Source: Gallibacterium trehalosifermentans | GTDB lineage: Bacteria > Pseudomonadota > Gammaproteobacteria > Enterobacterales > Pasteurellaceae | NCBI RefSeq assembly: GCF_042433055.1 | Contig: NZ_JBHLWB010000003.1 | Location: 1-64,000, forward strand | Reading direction: 5' to 3' | Length of the DNA stretch: 64,000 nucleotides | Shown: positions 25,838-35,219 of the stretch, in pieces | Numbering within the stretch: the stretch's first letter is position 1 | Layout of the letters: each line of letters starts with the position of its first letter | The notes under the pieces: model-generated | The model's database searches: none | What the model was told of the DNA's origin: nothing | Seen by the model: only the letters and a program-made list of their open reading frames with translations | Program-made: the position numbers and the translations under genes

Positions 25838-27160
25838 ATGAACCTATTATTTGCAACACATTTAGCTCGTATTCAAGAATTGGTGCGTGAAGCATTATCT
25901 TGCTGTCGTTTAGATGGCGTTTGGATTCACGCAGGACAAGCGACTCACTATTTTTTAGATGATCAAACCAAACCTTTTCGTATTAATCCTTATTTTAATT
26001 ATGTTGTACCAATGCCACAGGCTGAGGGAAGTTGGGTCTTTTTAGATGGTTATAGCAAGCCACAGCTCTATTTTTATCAACCAAAAGATTATTGGTATTT
26101 TGTTGAGGCGTTACCAGAGGATTTTTGGTGTGATCAGTTTGATTGGCATGTTTTTACTGATACAGAGCAAGTAGTTACCTTTATTAATGACCGTAAAAAT
26201 TGTGCCTTTATTGGGGAAGATGAAGCGTTAGCAAAAGCGTTAGGCTTTTTTGCTATTAATGATCGTAAGTTGTTGAATATTCTTAATTATTATCGAGCAT
26301 ATAAAAGTGAATATGAAATCACTTGCATCTTTCAGGCGCAAAAGCCTGCTTTATTGGGGCATCAAGCAGCGAAACAGGCTTTTGATGAGGGGAAAAGTGA
26401 GTTTGCGATTAATGCAGCTTACTTACAAGCCAGTGAACAATCAGATTTAAATGTACCTTATGGCAATATTGTGGCATTAAATCAACACGGCTCCGTATTA
26501 CATTATAATCGTTTAGATAAACAAGTTCCGACCGAAACCAAGAGTTTTCTGATTGATGCAGGGGCAACTTATTATGGTTATGCGTCTGATATTACTCGTA
26601 CTTATCAACGTGCGGAACATTCACTATTTCGTCAGTTATTGCAAGGAATGGAAACAATTAAGCAAGATATTATTGCCGATTTGCAAATTGGCTATAACTA
26701 TTTAACTTATCATACGCAAATGCAACAACGTGTGGCACAACTGCTGCATGATACTGAATTAGTGAAATTACCAGCAGAACACATTTTTGATCTCGGAATT
26801 AATCGGGCGTTTTTACCACACGGTTTAGGGCATTTTTTAGGTTTACAGGTTCATGATATTGGTGGTTGGCAACAAAATAAACGAGGTGCGATTAAGCGTC
26901 CCCCAGAAGTGTATCCGAGTTTACGTTGTACTCGAGAATTAGCGGAAGGTATGGTGTTAACCGTTGAGCCAGGACTTTATTTTATTGAACTATTATTAGC
27001 ACCATGGCGTACTCACGAATGTGCAAATAAAATTGATTGGCAAGCGATTGAATCCTTAAAAGCATTTGGGGGGATTCGAACCGAAGATAATATTGTGATG
27101 CGTGCTAGTGGTGCGGAAAATCTCACCGTGAAAATGCAGCAACAACTGCAACAATCATAA
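25838..27160 (+). CDS. pepQ: Xaa-Pro dipeptidase PepQ
   Basis: PepQ splits dipeptides that end in proline and can also hydrolyse some organophosphates in E. coli. The metal-binding pita-bread fold residues are visible in order: DAGATYYGYASDITRTY, HGLGHFLGLQVHD, VEPGLYF and RTEDNIV. I chose the ATG at 25838, which has a GAGGA ribosome binding site and gives 440 residues, the usual length; the longer frame adds 23 residues without family match. yigZ follows after 8 bases and hemG after that, probably one operon. Confidence 0.95.
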   Translation: MNLLFATHLARIQELVREALSCCRLDGVWIHAGQATHYFLDDQTKPFRINPYFNYVVPMPQAEGSWVFLDGYSKPQLYFYQPKDYWYFVEALPEDFWCDQFDWHVFTDTEQVVTFINDRKNCAFIGEDEALAKALGFFAINDRKLLNILNYYRAYKSEYEITCIFQAQKPALLGHQAAKQAFDEGKSEFAINAAYLQASEQSDLNVPYGNIVALNQHGSVLHYNRLDKQVPTETKSFLIDAGATYYGYASDITRTYQRAEHSLFRQLLQGMETIKQDIIADLQIGYNYLTYHTQMQQRVAQLLHDTELVKLPAEHIFDLGINRAFLPHGLGHFLGLQVHDIGGWQQNKRGAIKRPPEVYPSLRCTRELAEGMVLTVEPGLYFIELLLAPWRTHECANKIDWQAIESLKAFGGIRTEDNIVMRASGAENLTVKMQQQLQQS

Positions 27161-27168
27161 GGAACGTT

Positions 27169-27780
27169 ATGCAGTATCCTGTGTTACAGCAAGCGGTGAA
27201 TTTTAGTGAAGAGATTAAAAAAAGCCGTTTTATTACTTATCTCCAGCCAGTAGCAAATTTAGACGAAGCAAAGCAGTTTTGGCAACAGATTAAAGCGGCG
27301 CACCCTGATGCCCGTCATCATTGTTGGGCAACGGTAGCCGGTGCGCCAACTGACTCGCAGCAGTATGGTTTTTCTGATGATGGTGAGCCGTCAGGCACCG
27401 CAGGTAAACCAATGTTAAATGTCTTGTTAGGCAGTGGAATTGGTGAAATTTGTGCCGTGGTTGTGCGTTATTATGGGGGAATTTTGTTAGGTACGGGCGG
27501 GTTAGTGCGTGCTTATGGCAATGGGGTACAACAAGCCTTAAAATTAGCAACCACCACGATCAAAGTAGAGCGACAACAGTATCAATTAGTCTGTCAGTAT
27601 GCACAATGGGCGTGGCTGGAGACGTTGTTGAAACAGTATGATGTGGAAATTGTGCAACAAACTTATACCGATCAAGTTTGTTTAGTCCTAGCGATTGCTC
27701 CTGAGCAGGTTGGTGAACTGAATACACAACTAAATGAACGTTCTGCGGGACAACTTGAATTACAACAATTAGAAACTTGA
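27169..27780 (+). CDS. yigZ: YigZ/IMPACT family protein
   Basis: This 203-residue protein matches the YigZ family, the bacterial relatives of eukaryotic IMPACT. The signature FSDDGEPSGTAGKPML lies at about residues 67-82, with VVVRYYGGILLGTGGLVRAY after it. The C-terminal domain has the ferredoxin-like fold seen in the family. Its function is not established, though a link to translation or peptide metabolism is suggested. The pepQ-yigZ-hemG order (here within 10-base gaps) is also known in enteric bacteria beside trkH. Confidence 0.93.
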   Translation: MQYPVLQQAVNFSEEIKKSRFITYLQPVANLDEAKQFWQQIKAAHPDARHHCWATVAGAPTDSQQYGFSDDGEPSGTAGKPMLNVLLGSGIGEICAVVVRYYGGILLGTGGLVRAYGNGVQQALKLATTTIKVERQQYQLVCQYAQWAWLETLLKQYDVEIVQQTYTDQVCLVLAIAPEQVGELNTQLNERSAGQLELQQLET

Positions 27781-27788
27781 GAATAACT

Positions 27789-28304
27789 ATGAAAACATTG
27801 ATTTTATATTTAACCCATGATGGGCAGACACGAAAAATTGCGGAAGCCATTTCAGCACAACTTACGGGGCAATGTGTGATAGCAAATTTGACTGAGAATA
27901 TGAATATTGATCTTATGCCGTATGATCGTGTGGTATTGGGAGCTTCTATTCGTTATGGCAAGTTTAATCCTAAGTTATACGCCTTTATTCGTGAGCATAA
28001 ACAACAGTTAAAAGCCAAAAAAGGGGCATTATACACGGTGAATCTAACCGCACGCAAAGCGGATAAAAATACGCCACAAACCAATGTTTATACGCGTAAA
28101 TTATTAGCGAAGATTGCATGGCAACCTCAAGTGGTTCAGGTGTTTGCTGGAGCATTATTTTATCCACGTTATACTTGGTTTGATCGCACAATGATTCGTT
28201 TTATTATGAAATTGACGGGGGGAGAAACTGATCCTCGAAAAGAAGTGGAATATACGGATTGGAAACAGGTTGCAAACTTTGCTCAACAGATTGATCAGTT
28301 ATAA
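27789..28304 (+). CDS. hemG: Menaquinone-dependent protoporphyrinogen IX dehydrogenase HemG
   Basis: HemG is a flavodoxin-like enzyme that oxidises protoporphyrinogen IX to protoporphyrin IX and passes electrons to the quinone pool. The N-terminal FMN-binding loop LYLTHDGQTRKIAE and VVLGASIRYGKFNPKL are family-typical. The HemG-specific long insert with VNLTARKADKNTPQTN is present. I chose the ATG at 27789 (171 aa); a TTG 12 bases earlier overlaps the yigZ stop. Many Haemophilus need external haem, so a full late-step gene suggests that this organism can finish haem synthesis, which is inference. Confidence 0.92.
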   Translation: MKTLILYLTHDGQTRKIAEAISAQLTGQCVIANLTENMNIDLMPYDRVVLGASIRYGKFNPKLYAFIREHKQQLKAKKGALYTVNLTARKADKNTPQTNVYTRKLLAKIAWQPQVVQVFAGALFYPRYTWFDRTMIRFIMKLTGGETDPRKEVEYTDWKQVANFAQQIDQL

Positions 28305-28314
28305 GAGAGATAAT

Positions 28315-28350
28315 AAAAAAACCGCCAATTTTTAACGGCGGTTTTCTTTT
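28315..28350. terminator. Bidirectional terminator between hemG and rpsT
   Basis: AAAACCGCC and GGCGGTTTT form a 9-bp stem with T-runs on both sides, between converging hemG and rpsT. Confidence 0.88.
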
Positions 28351-28369
28351 AATTATGTCAAAAAAATCA

Positions 28370-28639
28370 TTAAGCTAATTTTTTGATATGTGCAGATAAT
28401 TTAGATTTGTGATTTGCTGCTTTGTTTTTGTGGATTAAGCCTTTAGAAGCCATTCTATCCACAACTTTTTGCATTTCAACGAAAGCTGTTTCTGCAACTG
28501 CTTTATCGCCAGCGGCTACTGCTGCATAAACTTTTTTGATATAAGTACGCATCATAGAGCGTTGGCTTGCGTTATGTTGACGGCGTTTTTCAGATTGAAC
28601 CGCACGTTTTTTTGCTGACTTGATATTAGCCAAGGTCAA
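28370..28639 (-). CDS. rpsT: 30S ribosomal protein S20
   Basis: S20 binds 16S rRNA early in 30S subunit assembly. The 89-residue protein begins MTLANIKSAKKRAVQSEKRR and has the helical, Lys/Arg-rich composition of the family, with GLIHKNKAANHKSKL near the C terminus. Its start codon is ATG here. It is monocistronic, with the murJ gene divergent on the other strand about 280 bases away. Confidence 0.97.
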   Translation of the reverse strand: MTLANIKSAKKRAVQSEKRRQHNASQRSMMRTYIKKVYAAVAAGDKAVAETAFVEMQKVVDRMASKGLIHKNKAANHKSKLSAHIKKLA

Positions 28640-28919
28640 ACTCCCAAAATTTCTAATTAATTACACTAAAAACGAAAGGCGTAAAATATGCCTATTTTTT
28701 AAGCCCTTGTCAATCGATTTATTGCCTGATGCCGAAATTTGCTTCGAGAGTAAGCAGTGGCAATGGTGTGCTTGCCTCAGTGAGACACAACCGAAGTAAG
28801 CCAAATAAAAGGCGGGCGAAATTTTACCAGTTTTTTCTGGGAGAATATAGCGTAAAAAGTAAAAATCTATACAATGAGCCGTAATTTTTACCACATTAAA
28901 TAGAAAATGGCAGGTTATT

Positions 28920-30485
28920 TTGAGTAAAGGATTATTAAAATCGGGCATTGTCGTCAGCAGTATGACGCTGTTATCTCGTATCTTAGGGTTAGTGCGTGAT
29001 GTCGTGATTGCTAATCTATTAGGAGCTGGCGTAGCGGCAGATGTCTTTTTATTTGCTAACCGTATTCCTAATTTTTTACGCCGTTTATTTGCAGAGGGTG
29101 CTTTTTCTCAAGCATTTGTCCCCGTATTAGCAGAATATCAAAAAGACGGTGATTTAGATAAAACTAGAGCATTTATTGCCAAAGTATCAGGAACATTGGG
29201 GGGATTGGTAACCATAGTAACGTTATTAGCAATGATTGGCTCACCAGTCGTTACTGCTATTTTTGGTACAGGTTGGTTCTTAGATTGGTTAAATGATGGT
29301 GCAGAAGCAGAAAAATTTACGCAAGCCTCACTGTTGCTAAAAATCACCTTTCCTTATTTATGGTTTATTACGTTAGTGGCGTTATCTGGGGCAATTTTGA
29401 ATTCGATTGGTAAATTTGGCGTGATGTCATTTTCACCCGTGCTGTTGAATATTGCGATGATTAGTTCTGCACTGTTTCTGGCTCCACATCTGGATAATCC
29501 CAATCTTGGTTTAGCGATAGGGATTTTTCTTGGTGGATTATTACAGTTTCTCTTTCAAATTCCATTTTTAAAACAAGCAGGATTATTGGTGCGACCTCGT
29601 TGGGCATGGCATGATGCAGGGGTGAAAAAAATTCGTACGTTAATGATCCCAGCGCTTTTTGGCGTTTCTGTTAGTCAGATTAATCTGTTGCTAGATACGT
29701 TTATTGCCAGTTTCTTGATGACGGGGTCAATTAGTTGGTTATATTATTCTGATCGTTTATTAGAGTTTCCGCTTGGTCTATTTGGTATCGCAATTTCGAC
29801 GGTGATTTTGCCAACGCTATCACGCCATCATGTACAAAATAATGATATGCAAAGTAATTTAGCCTTTCGCCAAACCTTGGATTGGGGCGTGCGAATGATT
29901 TTATTACTCGGTATTCCTGCTATGGTAGGCATTGCGTTGTTAGCTCAGCCGATGTTATTAGTGTTCTTTATGCGTGGGCATTTTGCATTAAGCGATGTAC
30001 AAGCGACATCTTACTCATTATGGGCGTTCAATGCAGGTTTATTGAGTTATATGTTAATTAAAATCTTGGCGAACGGTTATTATGCACGTCAGGATACAAA
30101 AACGCCTGTGCGTTATGGGATTATTGCCATGGTGAGTAATATGGGCTTTAATTTATTAGCGATCCCATTTAGTTATGTTGGCTTAGCGATTGCGTCAGCG
30201 ATGTCAGCAACATTAAATGCTTTTTTGTTGTATCGAGGATTAGCGAAGCAAGATGTTTACCATTTTTCTGCTAAAAGCTTGATCTTTTTTAGTAAAGTGG
30301 TGTTGGCAGCAGGAATGATGGGCGGCATATTATTTTATTTCACGCCGAGTTTATCTGAATGGTATGCGATGACCTTTGCTTGGCGAGTGATTTGGCTTAC
30401 TGGCTTAATTGCTGTTGCTGCGGTTTGTTATTTATGTGTATTACTGATACTTGGTGTGAGAAAGAAAGATTTATTGGCACACTAA
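28920..30485 (+). CDS. murJ: Lipid II flippase MurJ
   Basis: MurJ moves the peptidoglycan precursor lipid II from the inner to the outer face of the cytoplasmic membrane. The 521-residue protein has about 14 hydrophobic segments. The N-terminal family stretch SSMTLLSRILGLVRD and NRIPNFLRRLFAEGAFSQAFVP are intact, including the conserved charged residues of the central cavity. It starts with TTG at 28920, since no in-frame ATG gives the conserved N terminus. Confidence 0.95.
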   Translation: MSKGLLKSGIVVSSMTLLSRILGLVRDVVIANLLGAGVAADVFLFANRIPNFLRRLFAEGAFSQAFVPVLAEYQKDGDLDKTRAFIAKVSGTLGGLVTIVTLLAMIGSPVVTAIFGTGWFLDWLNDGAEAEKFTQASLLLKITFPYLWFITLVALSGAILNSIGKFGVMSFSPVLLNIAMISSALFLAPHLDNPNLGLAIGIFLGGLLQFLFQIPFLKQAGLLVRPRWAWHDAGVKKIRTLMIPALFGVSVSQINLLLDTFIASFLMTGSISWLYYSDRLLEFPLGLFGIAISTVILPTLSRHHVQNNDMQSNLAFRQTLDWGVRMILLLGIPAMVGIALLAQPMLLVFFMRGHFALSDVQATSYSLWAFNAGLLSYMLIKILANGYYARQDTKTPVRYGIIAMVSNMGFNLLAIPFSYVGLAIASAMSATLNAFLLYRGLAKQDVYHFSAKSLIFFSKVVLAAGMMGGILFYFTPSLSEWYAMTFAWRVIWLTGLIAVAAVCYLCVLLILGVRKKDLLAH

Positions 30486-30619
30486 TATGAATATTTTTCA
30501 GGCATAATTTAATCGCTCCAAGATTGACGTATTCATTACATTTTTGTTCAGTATATTTGTGAATGTACAACCTTGCGGATTATGTATCATGTGGAATAAG
30601 AAAAGGGATAGGTTCAAGT

Positions 30620-30648
30620 TTTACACCTTTTGACAATCTGCGTATAAT
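30620..30648 (+). promoter_or_regulatory. Sigma-70 promoter of ribF
   Basis: TTTACA (30620-30625), an exact 17-base spacer and TATAAT (30643-30648) lie 44 bases before the ribF start codon. Confidence 0.75.
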
Positions 30649-30691
30649 ACCCGCATTTTTTGTAACCTTTTTAATGAGCTAATAAGCAATA

Positions 30692-31630
30692 ATGCAATTA
30701 ATTCGTGGTCTTTATAATTTACCCACCTTTCCACAAGGTTGTGCGCTGACGATTGGTAATTTTGATGGTGTACATTTAGGGCATCAAACTATCTTGCAGC
30801 ACCTAAAGCAAAAGGCAGATGAATTATCGTTGCCGACTGTGGTGATGTTATTTGAACCGCAAGCAAAAGAGTTTTTTCTCAAAAATAAAGCCCCCGCTCG
30901 TTTAATGCGTTTGCGTGATAAATTGACTTATCTGGCTCATTTTGGCGTAGATTATGTTTTTTGTGTCCCTTTTAACGCTGCATTCTCCCAACAATCCACA
31001 GATGAATTTATCCAGCATTATTTAATTAGTAAATTGCGTGTGAAGTTTTTGAGTGTAGGAGATGACTTTCGCTTTGGTGTAAATCGTAGTGGTAACTTTG
31101 CTACCTTACAGCAAGCAGGGGAAAAATATGGTTTTCAAGTCGAAAATAATCGTAGTTATTGCTTAGATGACTTGAGGGTAAGTAGTACAGCGATACGTCA
31201 AGCACTTGCTGAAGATAGGCTTGAACAAGTCAAACACATGTTAGGACGCCCTTATAGCATTTTGGGGCGTGTTGTTCATGGTAATGAATTGGGTAGAACA
31301 ATAGGTTTTCCCACGGCAAATATCGGTTTACATCGGAATGTGATTCCCATTCAAGGCGTGTATGCTGTTGAAATTGGTCAGTCATCAGGTGAGCGCTATT
31401 ATGGGGTGGCAAATGTGGGAAATCGCCCAACTATCAATGGGGTCAAACCATTATTAGAAGTTCATCTATTTGATTTCAAGGGTGATCTTTATGGGAAAAC
31501 CTTAGAAATTTTCTTTAAAGCGAAATTGCGTTCAGAAATTAAATTTCCATCATTTGACGCTTTACGTGAACAGATTGCACGTGATGCAGAAAGTGCAAAA
31601 AATTACTTTCAACAAAATGATGAAAAATAG
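30692..31630 (+). CDS. ribF: Bifunctional riboflavin kinase / FAD synthetase
   Basis: RibF makes FMN from riboflavin and ATP and then FAD from FMN. The N-terminal FAD synthetase domain has the nucleotidyltransferase loop TIGNFDGVHLGHQ (residues about 20-32). VSSTAIRQAL follows, and the C-terminal riboflavin kinase domain has GRTIGFPTANI and GVANVGNRPT. Length 312 aa is normal. It precedes ileS, lspA and ispH, the conserved enterobacterial-type order, although 140 bases separate it from ileS here. Confidence 0.96.
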   Translation: MQLIRGLYNLPTFPQGCALTIGNFDGVHLGHQTILQHLKQKADELSLPTVVMLFEPQAKEFFLKNKAPARLMRLRDKLTYLAHFGVDYVFCVPFNAAFSQQSTDEFIQHYLISKLRVKFLSVGDDFRFGVNRSGNFATLQQAGEKYGFQVENNRSYCLDDLRVSSTAIRQALAEDRLEQVKHMLGRPYSILGRVVHGNELGRTIGFPTANIGLHRNVIPIQGVYAVEIGQSSGERYYGVANVGNRPTINGVKPLLEVHLFDFKGDLYGKTLEIFFKAKLRSEIKFPSFDALREQIARDAESAKNYFQQNDEK

Positions 31631-31771
31631 TCAATTTTTTTGATAAGTTTATTTGCATAGCGATCTAAAAAAGGCTATAAAGAAACGTTTTCAGGCGAAA
31701 CTTTTGGTAACCAGAACCTCAAGTGAGCCAATCTAAATTTGATTTAACTTTTATTATTACGGAATAAACTC

Positions 31772-34591
31772 ATGTCTAAAGAAACAACTGATTATAAAAG
31801 CACGTTAAACCTGCCTGAAACAGGTTTCCCAATGCGTGGCGACTTGGCAAAACGTGAGCCAGCCATGCTAAAAAATTGGTATGATAAACAGCTTTATCAA
31901 AAAATCCGTCAAGCAAGTAAAGGCAAAAAAACATTTATTTTGCATGATGGTCCTCCATATGCGAACGGAACAATTCACATTGGACACGCCGTAAATAAAA
32001 TTTTAAAAGATATTATTGTTAAATCAAAAACAGCACTTGGTTATGATTCTCCATATATCCCAGGTTGGGACTGCCATGGCTTACCGATTGAATTAAAAGT
32101 AGAAGGGTTGGTGGGTAAACCTAATGAGAAAGTTTCTGCTGCGGAATTCCGTGAAGCGTGTCGTGCGTATGCGAAAGAGCAAGTCGAAGGACAGAAAAAA
32201 GATTTTATTCGTTTAGGGGTAATTGGGGATTGGGATAATCCATATCTCACGATGAATTTTGCCACAGAAGCAAATATTATCCGTACCTTAGGCAATGTAA
32301 TCAAAAATGGTCATCTCTATAAAGGGTCAAAACCTGTTCATTGGTGTTTAGATTGTGGTTCTGCCTTAGCAGAAGCGGAAGTTGAATATTATGATAAAAC
32401 TTCCCCATCAATTTATGTGCGTTTTAATGCGGTAGATGACGTAGCCGTATTAGCGAAATTCAATTTACAGCAAACAGGTGAAGGTAAGCTTTCAGCTGTT
32501 ATTTGGACAACAACTCCTTGGACATTGCCATCTAACCGCGCGATTGCCTTACACCCAGAATTAGAATATCAATTAATTCAAGTGAATGGCGAGCGTTTAA
32601 TCCTCAACACAGAGTTAGTTGACAGCGTGATGAAAGCGATTGGAGCAGAGGCTTATCACGTATTAGGTGTAGCGAAAGGGCAAGACCTTGAGTTATTGCA
32701 ATTCAAACACCCATTCTATGATTACACGGTACCATTTATCCTTGGTGAACACGTAGGTAATGATGCAGGTACTGGTTTAGTCCATACTGCGCCAGATCAC
32801 GGTCATGACGACTTTGTTGTAGGGCAACAATACCATTTACCAATGGCTGGATTAATTGGGAATGATGGTAAATTTAATAGCCAAGCGCAATTCTTTGCGG
32901 GGGAAAATGTATTTGATGCAAATCCTTTGGTGGTGAAAAAATTGGAAGAAGTGGGGGCATTATTAAAAGTTGAGAAGATCTCGCATAGTTATCCACACTG
33001 CTGGCGGCATAAAACCCCGATTATTTTCCGTGCAACACCACAATGGTTTATCGGTATGGATATACAAGGGTTACGTGCACAAGCATTAAAAGAGATTAAA
33101 AGTGTGCGTTGGATTCCAGACTGGGGGCAAGCTCGCATTGAATCAATGGTAGCGAATCGTCCAGACTGGTGTATCTCTCGTCAGCGTACTTGGGGCGTGC
33201 CATTAACTTTGTTTATTCATAAAGAAACGGAAGCACTACACCCTCGTACTTTGGAGTTAATTGAAGAAGTTGCGAAACGTGTTGAAGAAAAAGGTATTCA
33301 AGCGTGGTGGGATTTAGATATTAACGACGTGTTAGGGGAAGACGCTAAGGAATATCAAAAAGTACCAGATACCTTAGATGTATGGTTCGATTCAGGATCA
33401 ACGTATTCTGCAGTTGCACAACATCGTGCAGAATTTGGTAATAATGAGGTTGATATGTATCTTGAAGGATCTGACCAACATCGTGGTTGGTTTATGTCTT
33501 CATTAATGTTATCAACCGCCACAGATAATAAATCGCCATATAAACAAGTTCTTACTCACGGATTTACCGTTGATGGGCAAGGTCGCAAGATGTCTAAATC
33601 AATCGGTAATATCGTTACTCCACAAGAAGTAATGGATAAATTTGGTGGTGATATTTTACGTTTATGGGTAGGGTCTGCGGACTATACGGGTGAAATTGCG
33701 GTATCTGATGAAATTTTCAAACGCGCAGCAGATTCTTATCGCCGTATTCGTAATACCGCACGTTTCTTATTAGCAAACCTCAATGGTTTTGATCCGAAAC
33801 GTGATATGGTGCCAGCAGATGAAATGATCGTCTTAGATCGTTGGGCGGTTGCTTGTGCATTACAAGCGCAAGAAGAGATCAAACACGCTTATGATAATTA
33901 TCAATTCCATGAAGTAGTACAACGTATTATGCGTTTCTGCTCCATCGAAATGGGCTCATTCTATTTAGATATTATCAAAGACCGTCAATATACGACCAAA
34001 GCGAATAGCCTAGCTCGTCGTAGTTGTCAAACAGCGTTGTATCATATTGCAGAAGCGTTAGTACGCTGGATTGCGCCAATTCTCTCGTTTACGGCAGATG
34101 AAATTTGGCAATATTTACCAGGTGAGCGTAGTGAGTTTGTCTTTACGGAAGAGTTCTATAACGGCTTATTTGCTCTCGCGGATAATGAAGAGATGAATGA
34201 TGCGTATTGGCAAGAAGTATTAAAAGTCAGAGCAGAGGTTAACCGTGTATTAGAACAAGCGCGGAATGATAAAGTCATTGGTGCTGCACTTGCTGCCGAA
34301 GTAACCTTATACGCAAACCAACACTATGCAGATTTATTAGCAAAATTAGGCGATGAATTGCGTTTTGTATTGATTACTTCAAAAGCAGAAGTGAAAGCAT
34401 TAACAGATGCCGATGTGGCAGAAGGGGAATTAAGCGGTTTAGCAGTGAAAGTAGTTGCTTCACAAGCAGAAAAATGTCCTCGTTGTTGGCATTATTCTGC
34501 AACAGTTGGACAAAATAGCGAACACCCACACCTCTGTTCTCGTTGTGTTGAGAATGTTGTCGGTGAGGGGGAAAGTCGTCAATTTGCTTAA
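31772..34591 (+). CDS. ileS: Isoleucyl-tRNA synthetase
   Basis: IleS charges tRNA-Ile and edits mischarged valine. The 939-residue protein has the class I signatures PPYANGTIHIGHA (HIGH motif, about residue 57) and GRKMSKSIGN (KMSKS motif, about residue 600). The CP1 editing domain has TTTPWTLPSN and GTGLVHTAPDHGHDD. A C-terminal zinc site is formed by CPRCWHYSATVG and HLCSRCVENV. A strong terminator follows, so lspA needs its own promoter. Confidence 0.98.
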   Translation: MSKETTDYKSTLNLPETGFPMRGDLAKREPAMLKNWYDKQLYQKIRQASKGKKTFILHDGPPYANGTIHIGHAVNKILKDIIVKSKTALGYDSPYIPGWDCHGLPIELKVEGLVGKPNEKVSAAEFREACRAYAKEQVEGQKKDFIRLGVIGDWDNPYLTMNFATEANIIRTLGNVIKNGHLYKGSKPVHWCLDCGSALAEAEVEYYDKTSPSIYVRFNAVDDVAVLAKFNLQQTGEGKLSAVIWTTTPWTLPSNRAIALHPELEYQLIQVNGERLILNTELVDSVMKAIGAEAYHVLGVAKGQDLELLQFKHPFYDYTVPFILGEHVGNDAGTGLVHTAPDHGHDDFVVGQQYHLPMAGLIGNDGKFNSQAQFFAGENVFDANPLVVKKLEEVGALLKVEKISHSYPHCWRHKTPIIFRATPQWFIGMDIQGLRAQALKEIKSVRWIPDWGQARIESMVANRPDWCISRQRTWGVPLTLFIHKETEALHPRTLELIEEVAKRVEEKGIQAWWDLDINDVLGEDAKEYQKVPDTLDVWFDSGSTYSAVAQHRAEFGNNEVDMYLEGSDQHRGWFMSSLMLSTATDNKSPYKQVLTHGFTVDGQGRKMSKSIGNIVTPQEVMDKFGGDILRLWVGSADYTGEIAVSDEIFKRAADSYRRIRNTARFLLANLNGFDPKRDMVPADEMIVLDRWAVACALQAQEEIKHAYDNYQFHEVVQRIMRFCSIEMGSFYLDIIKDRQYTTKANSLARRSCQTALYHIAEALVRWIAPILSFTADEIWQYLPGERSEFVFTEEFYNGLFALADNEEMNDAYWQEVLKVRAEVNRVLEQARNDKVIGAALAAEVTLYANQHYADLLAKLGDELRFVLITSKAEVKALTDADVAEGELSGLAVKVVASQAEKCPRCWHYSATVGQNSEHPHLCSRCVENVVGEGESRQFA

Positions 34592-34623
34592 TTAGTGATA
34601 GCAATTCTTGAACAATTAATCGT

Positions 34624-34663
34624 GATCACTGCTAGGTTTATGACTTAGCAGTGATCCTTTTTT
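34624..34663 (+). terminator. Terminator after ileS
   Basis: An 11-bp perfect stem (GATCACTGCTA / TAGCAGTGATC) with an 11-base loop is followed by CTTTTTT, 32 bases past the ileS stop. Confidence 0.92.
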
Positions 34664-34718
34664 ATTGTGAATAGGGCAAATGGTTTTATATAAAAAGCCC
34701 GTAATAATGAGTATCGTG

Positions 34719-35219
34719 ATGAAACAAAAGCAAACAAACGGATTAATTTTTCTTTGGTTAAGTGTGCTGGCATTTGTACTTGATTTGGGAACAAAATGGC
34801 TAGTGGTAACCCGTTTTGAATTGTACGAAAGTATCAATATTTTACCGATTTTCAATTTAACATATGTCAGAAATTATGGCGCAGCATTTAGCTTTTTAGC
34901 TGATCATAGTGGCTGGCAAAAATACTTTTTTGTCTTCATTGCATTGGTGATTTCTGGGTTGCTGTTATTTTGGTTATGGCGTTCGCCACGCACAAAAGCG
35001 TTAATTAATAGTGCTTATGCGTTGATTATTGGTGGGGCGTTAGCCAATATGGTTGATCGTTTATATCACGGATTTGTGGTGGATTTTCTCGATTTCTATT
35101 GGCAAATTTATCATTATCCAGTATTCAATGTGGCAGATATTGCAATCTGTGTGGGAGCAGGGTTAATGATCCTCGATTATGTAAAGAATGAGAAAAAAGA
35201 AACAAAGGAAAGTGAGTGA
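34719..35219 (+). CDS. lspA: Lipoprotein signal peptidase (signal peptidase II)
   Basis: LspA cuts the signal peptide from diacylglyceryl-prolipoproteins in the inner membrane. Four hydrophobic segments and both catalytic aspartates are visible: NMVDRLYHGFVVDF and VFNVADIAICVGAG. FNLTYVRNYGAAFSFL is also conserved. I chose the ATG at 34719 (166 aa) because it aligns with the usual N terminus; ATGs at 34680 and 34707 would add unmatched residues. Its TGA overlaps the ispH ATG by one base. Confidence 0.93.
   Translation: MKQKQTNGLIFLWLSVLAFVLDLGTKWLVVTRFELYESINILPIFNLTYVRNYGAAFSFLADHSGWQKYFFVFIALVISGLLLFWLWRSPRTKALINSAYALIIGGALANMVDRLYHGFVVDFLDFYWQIYHYPVFNVADIAICVGAGLMILDYVKNEKKETKESE

Noticed and set aside
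28214..28222. G6 run inside hemG as a phase-variation tract
   Set aside because: Six bases are too few for frequent slippage, and HemG is a metabolic enzyme.
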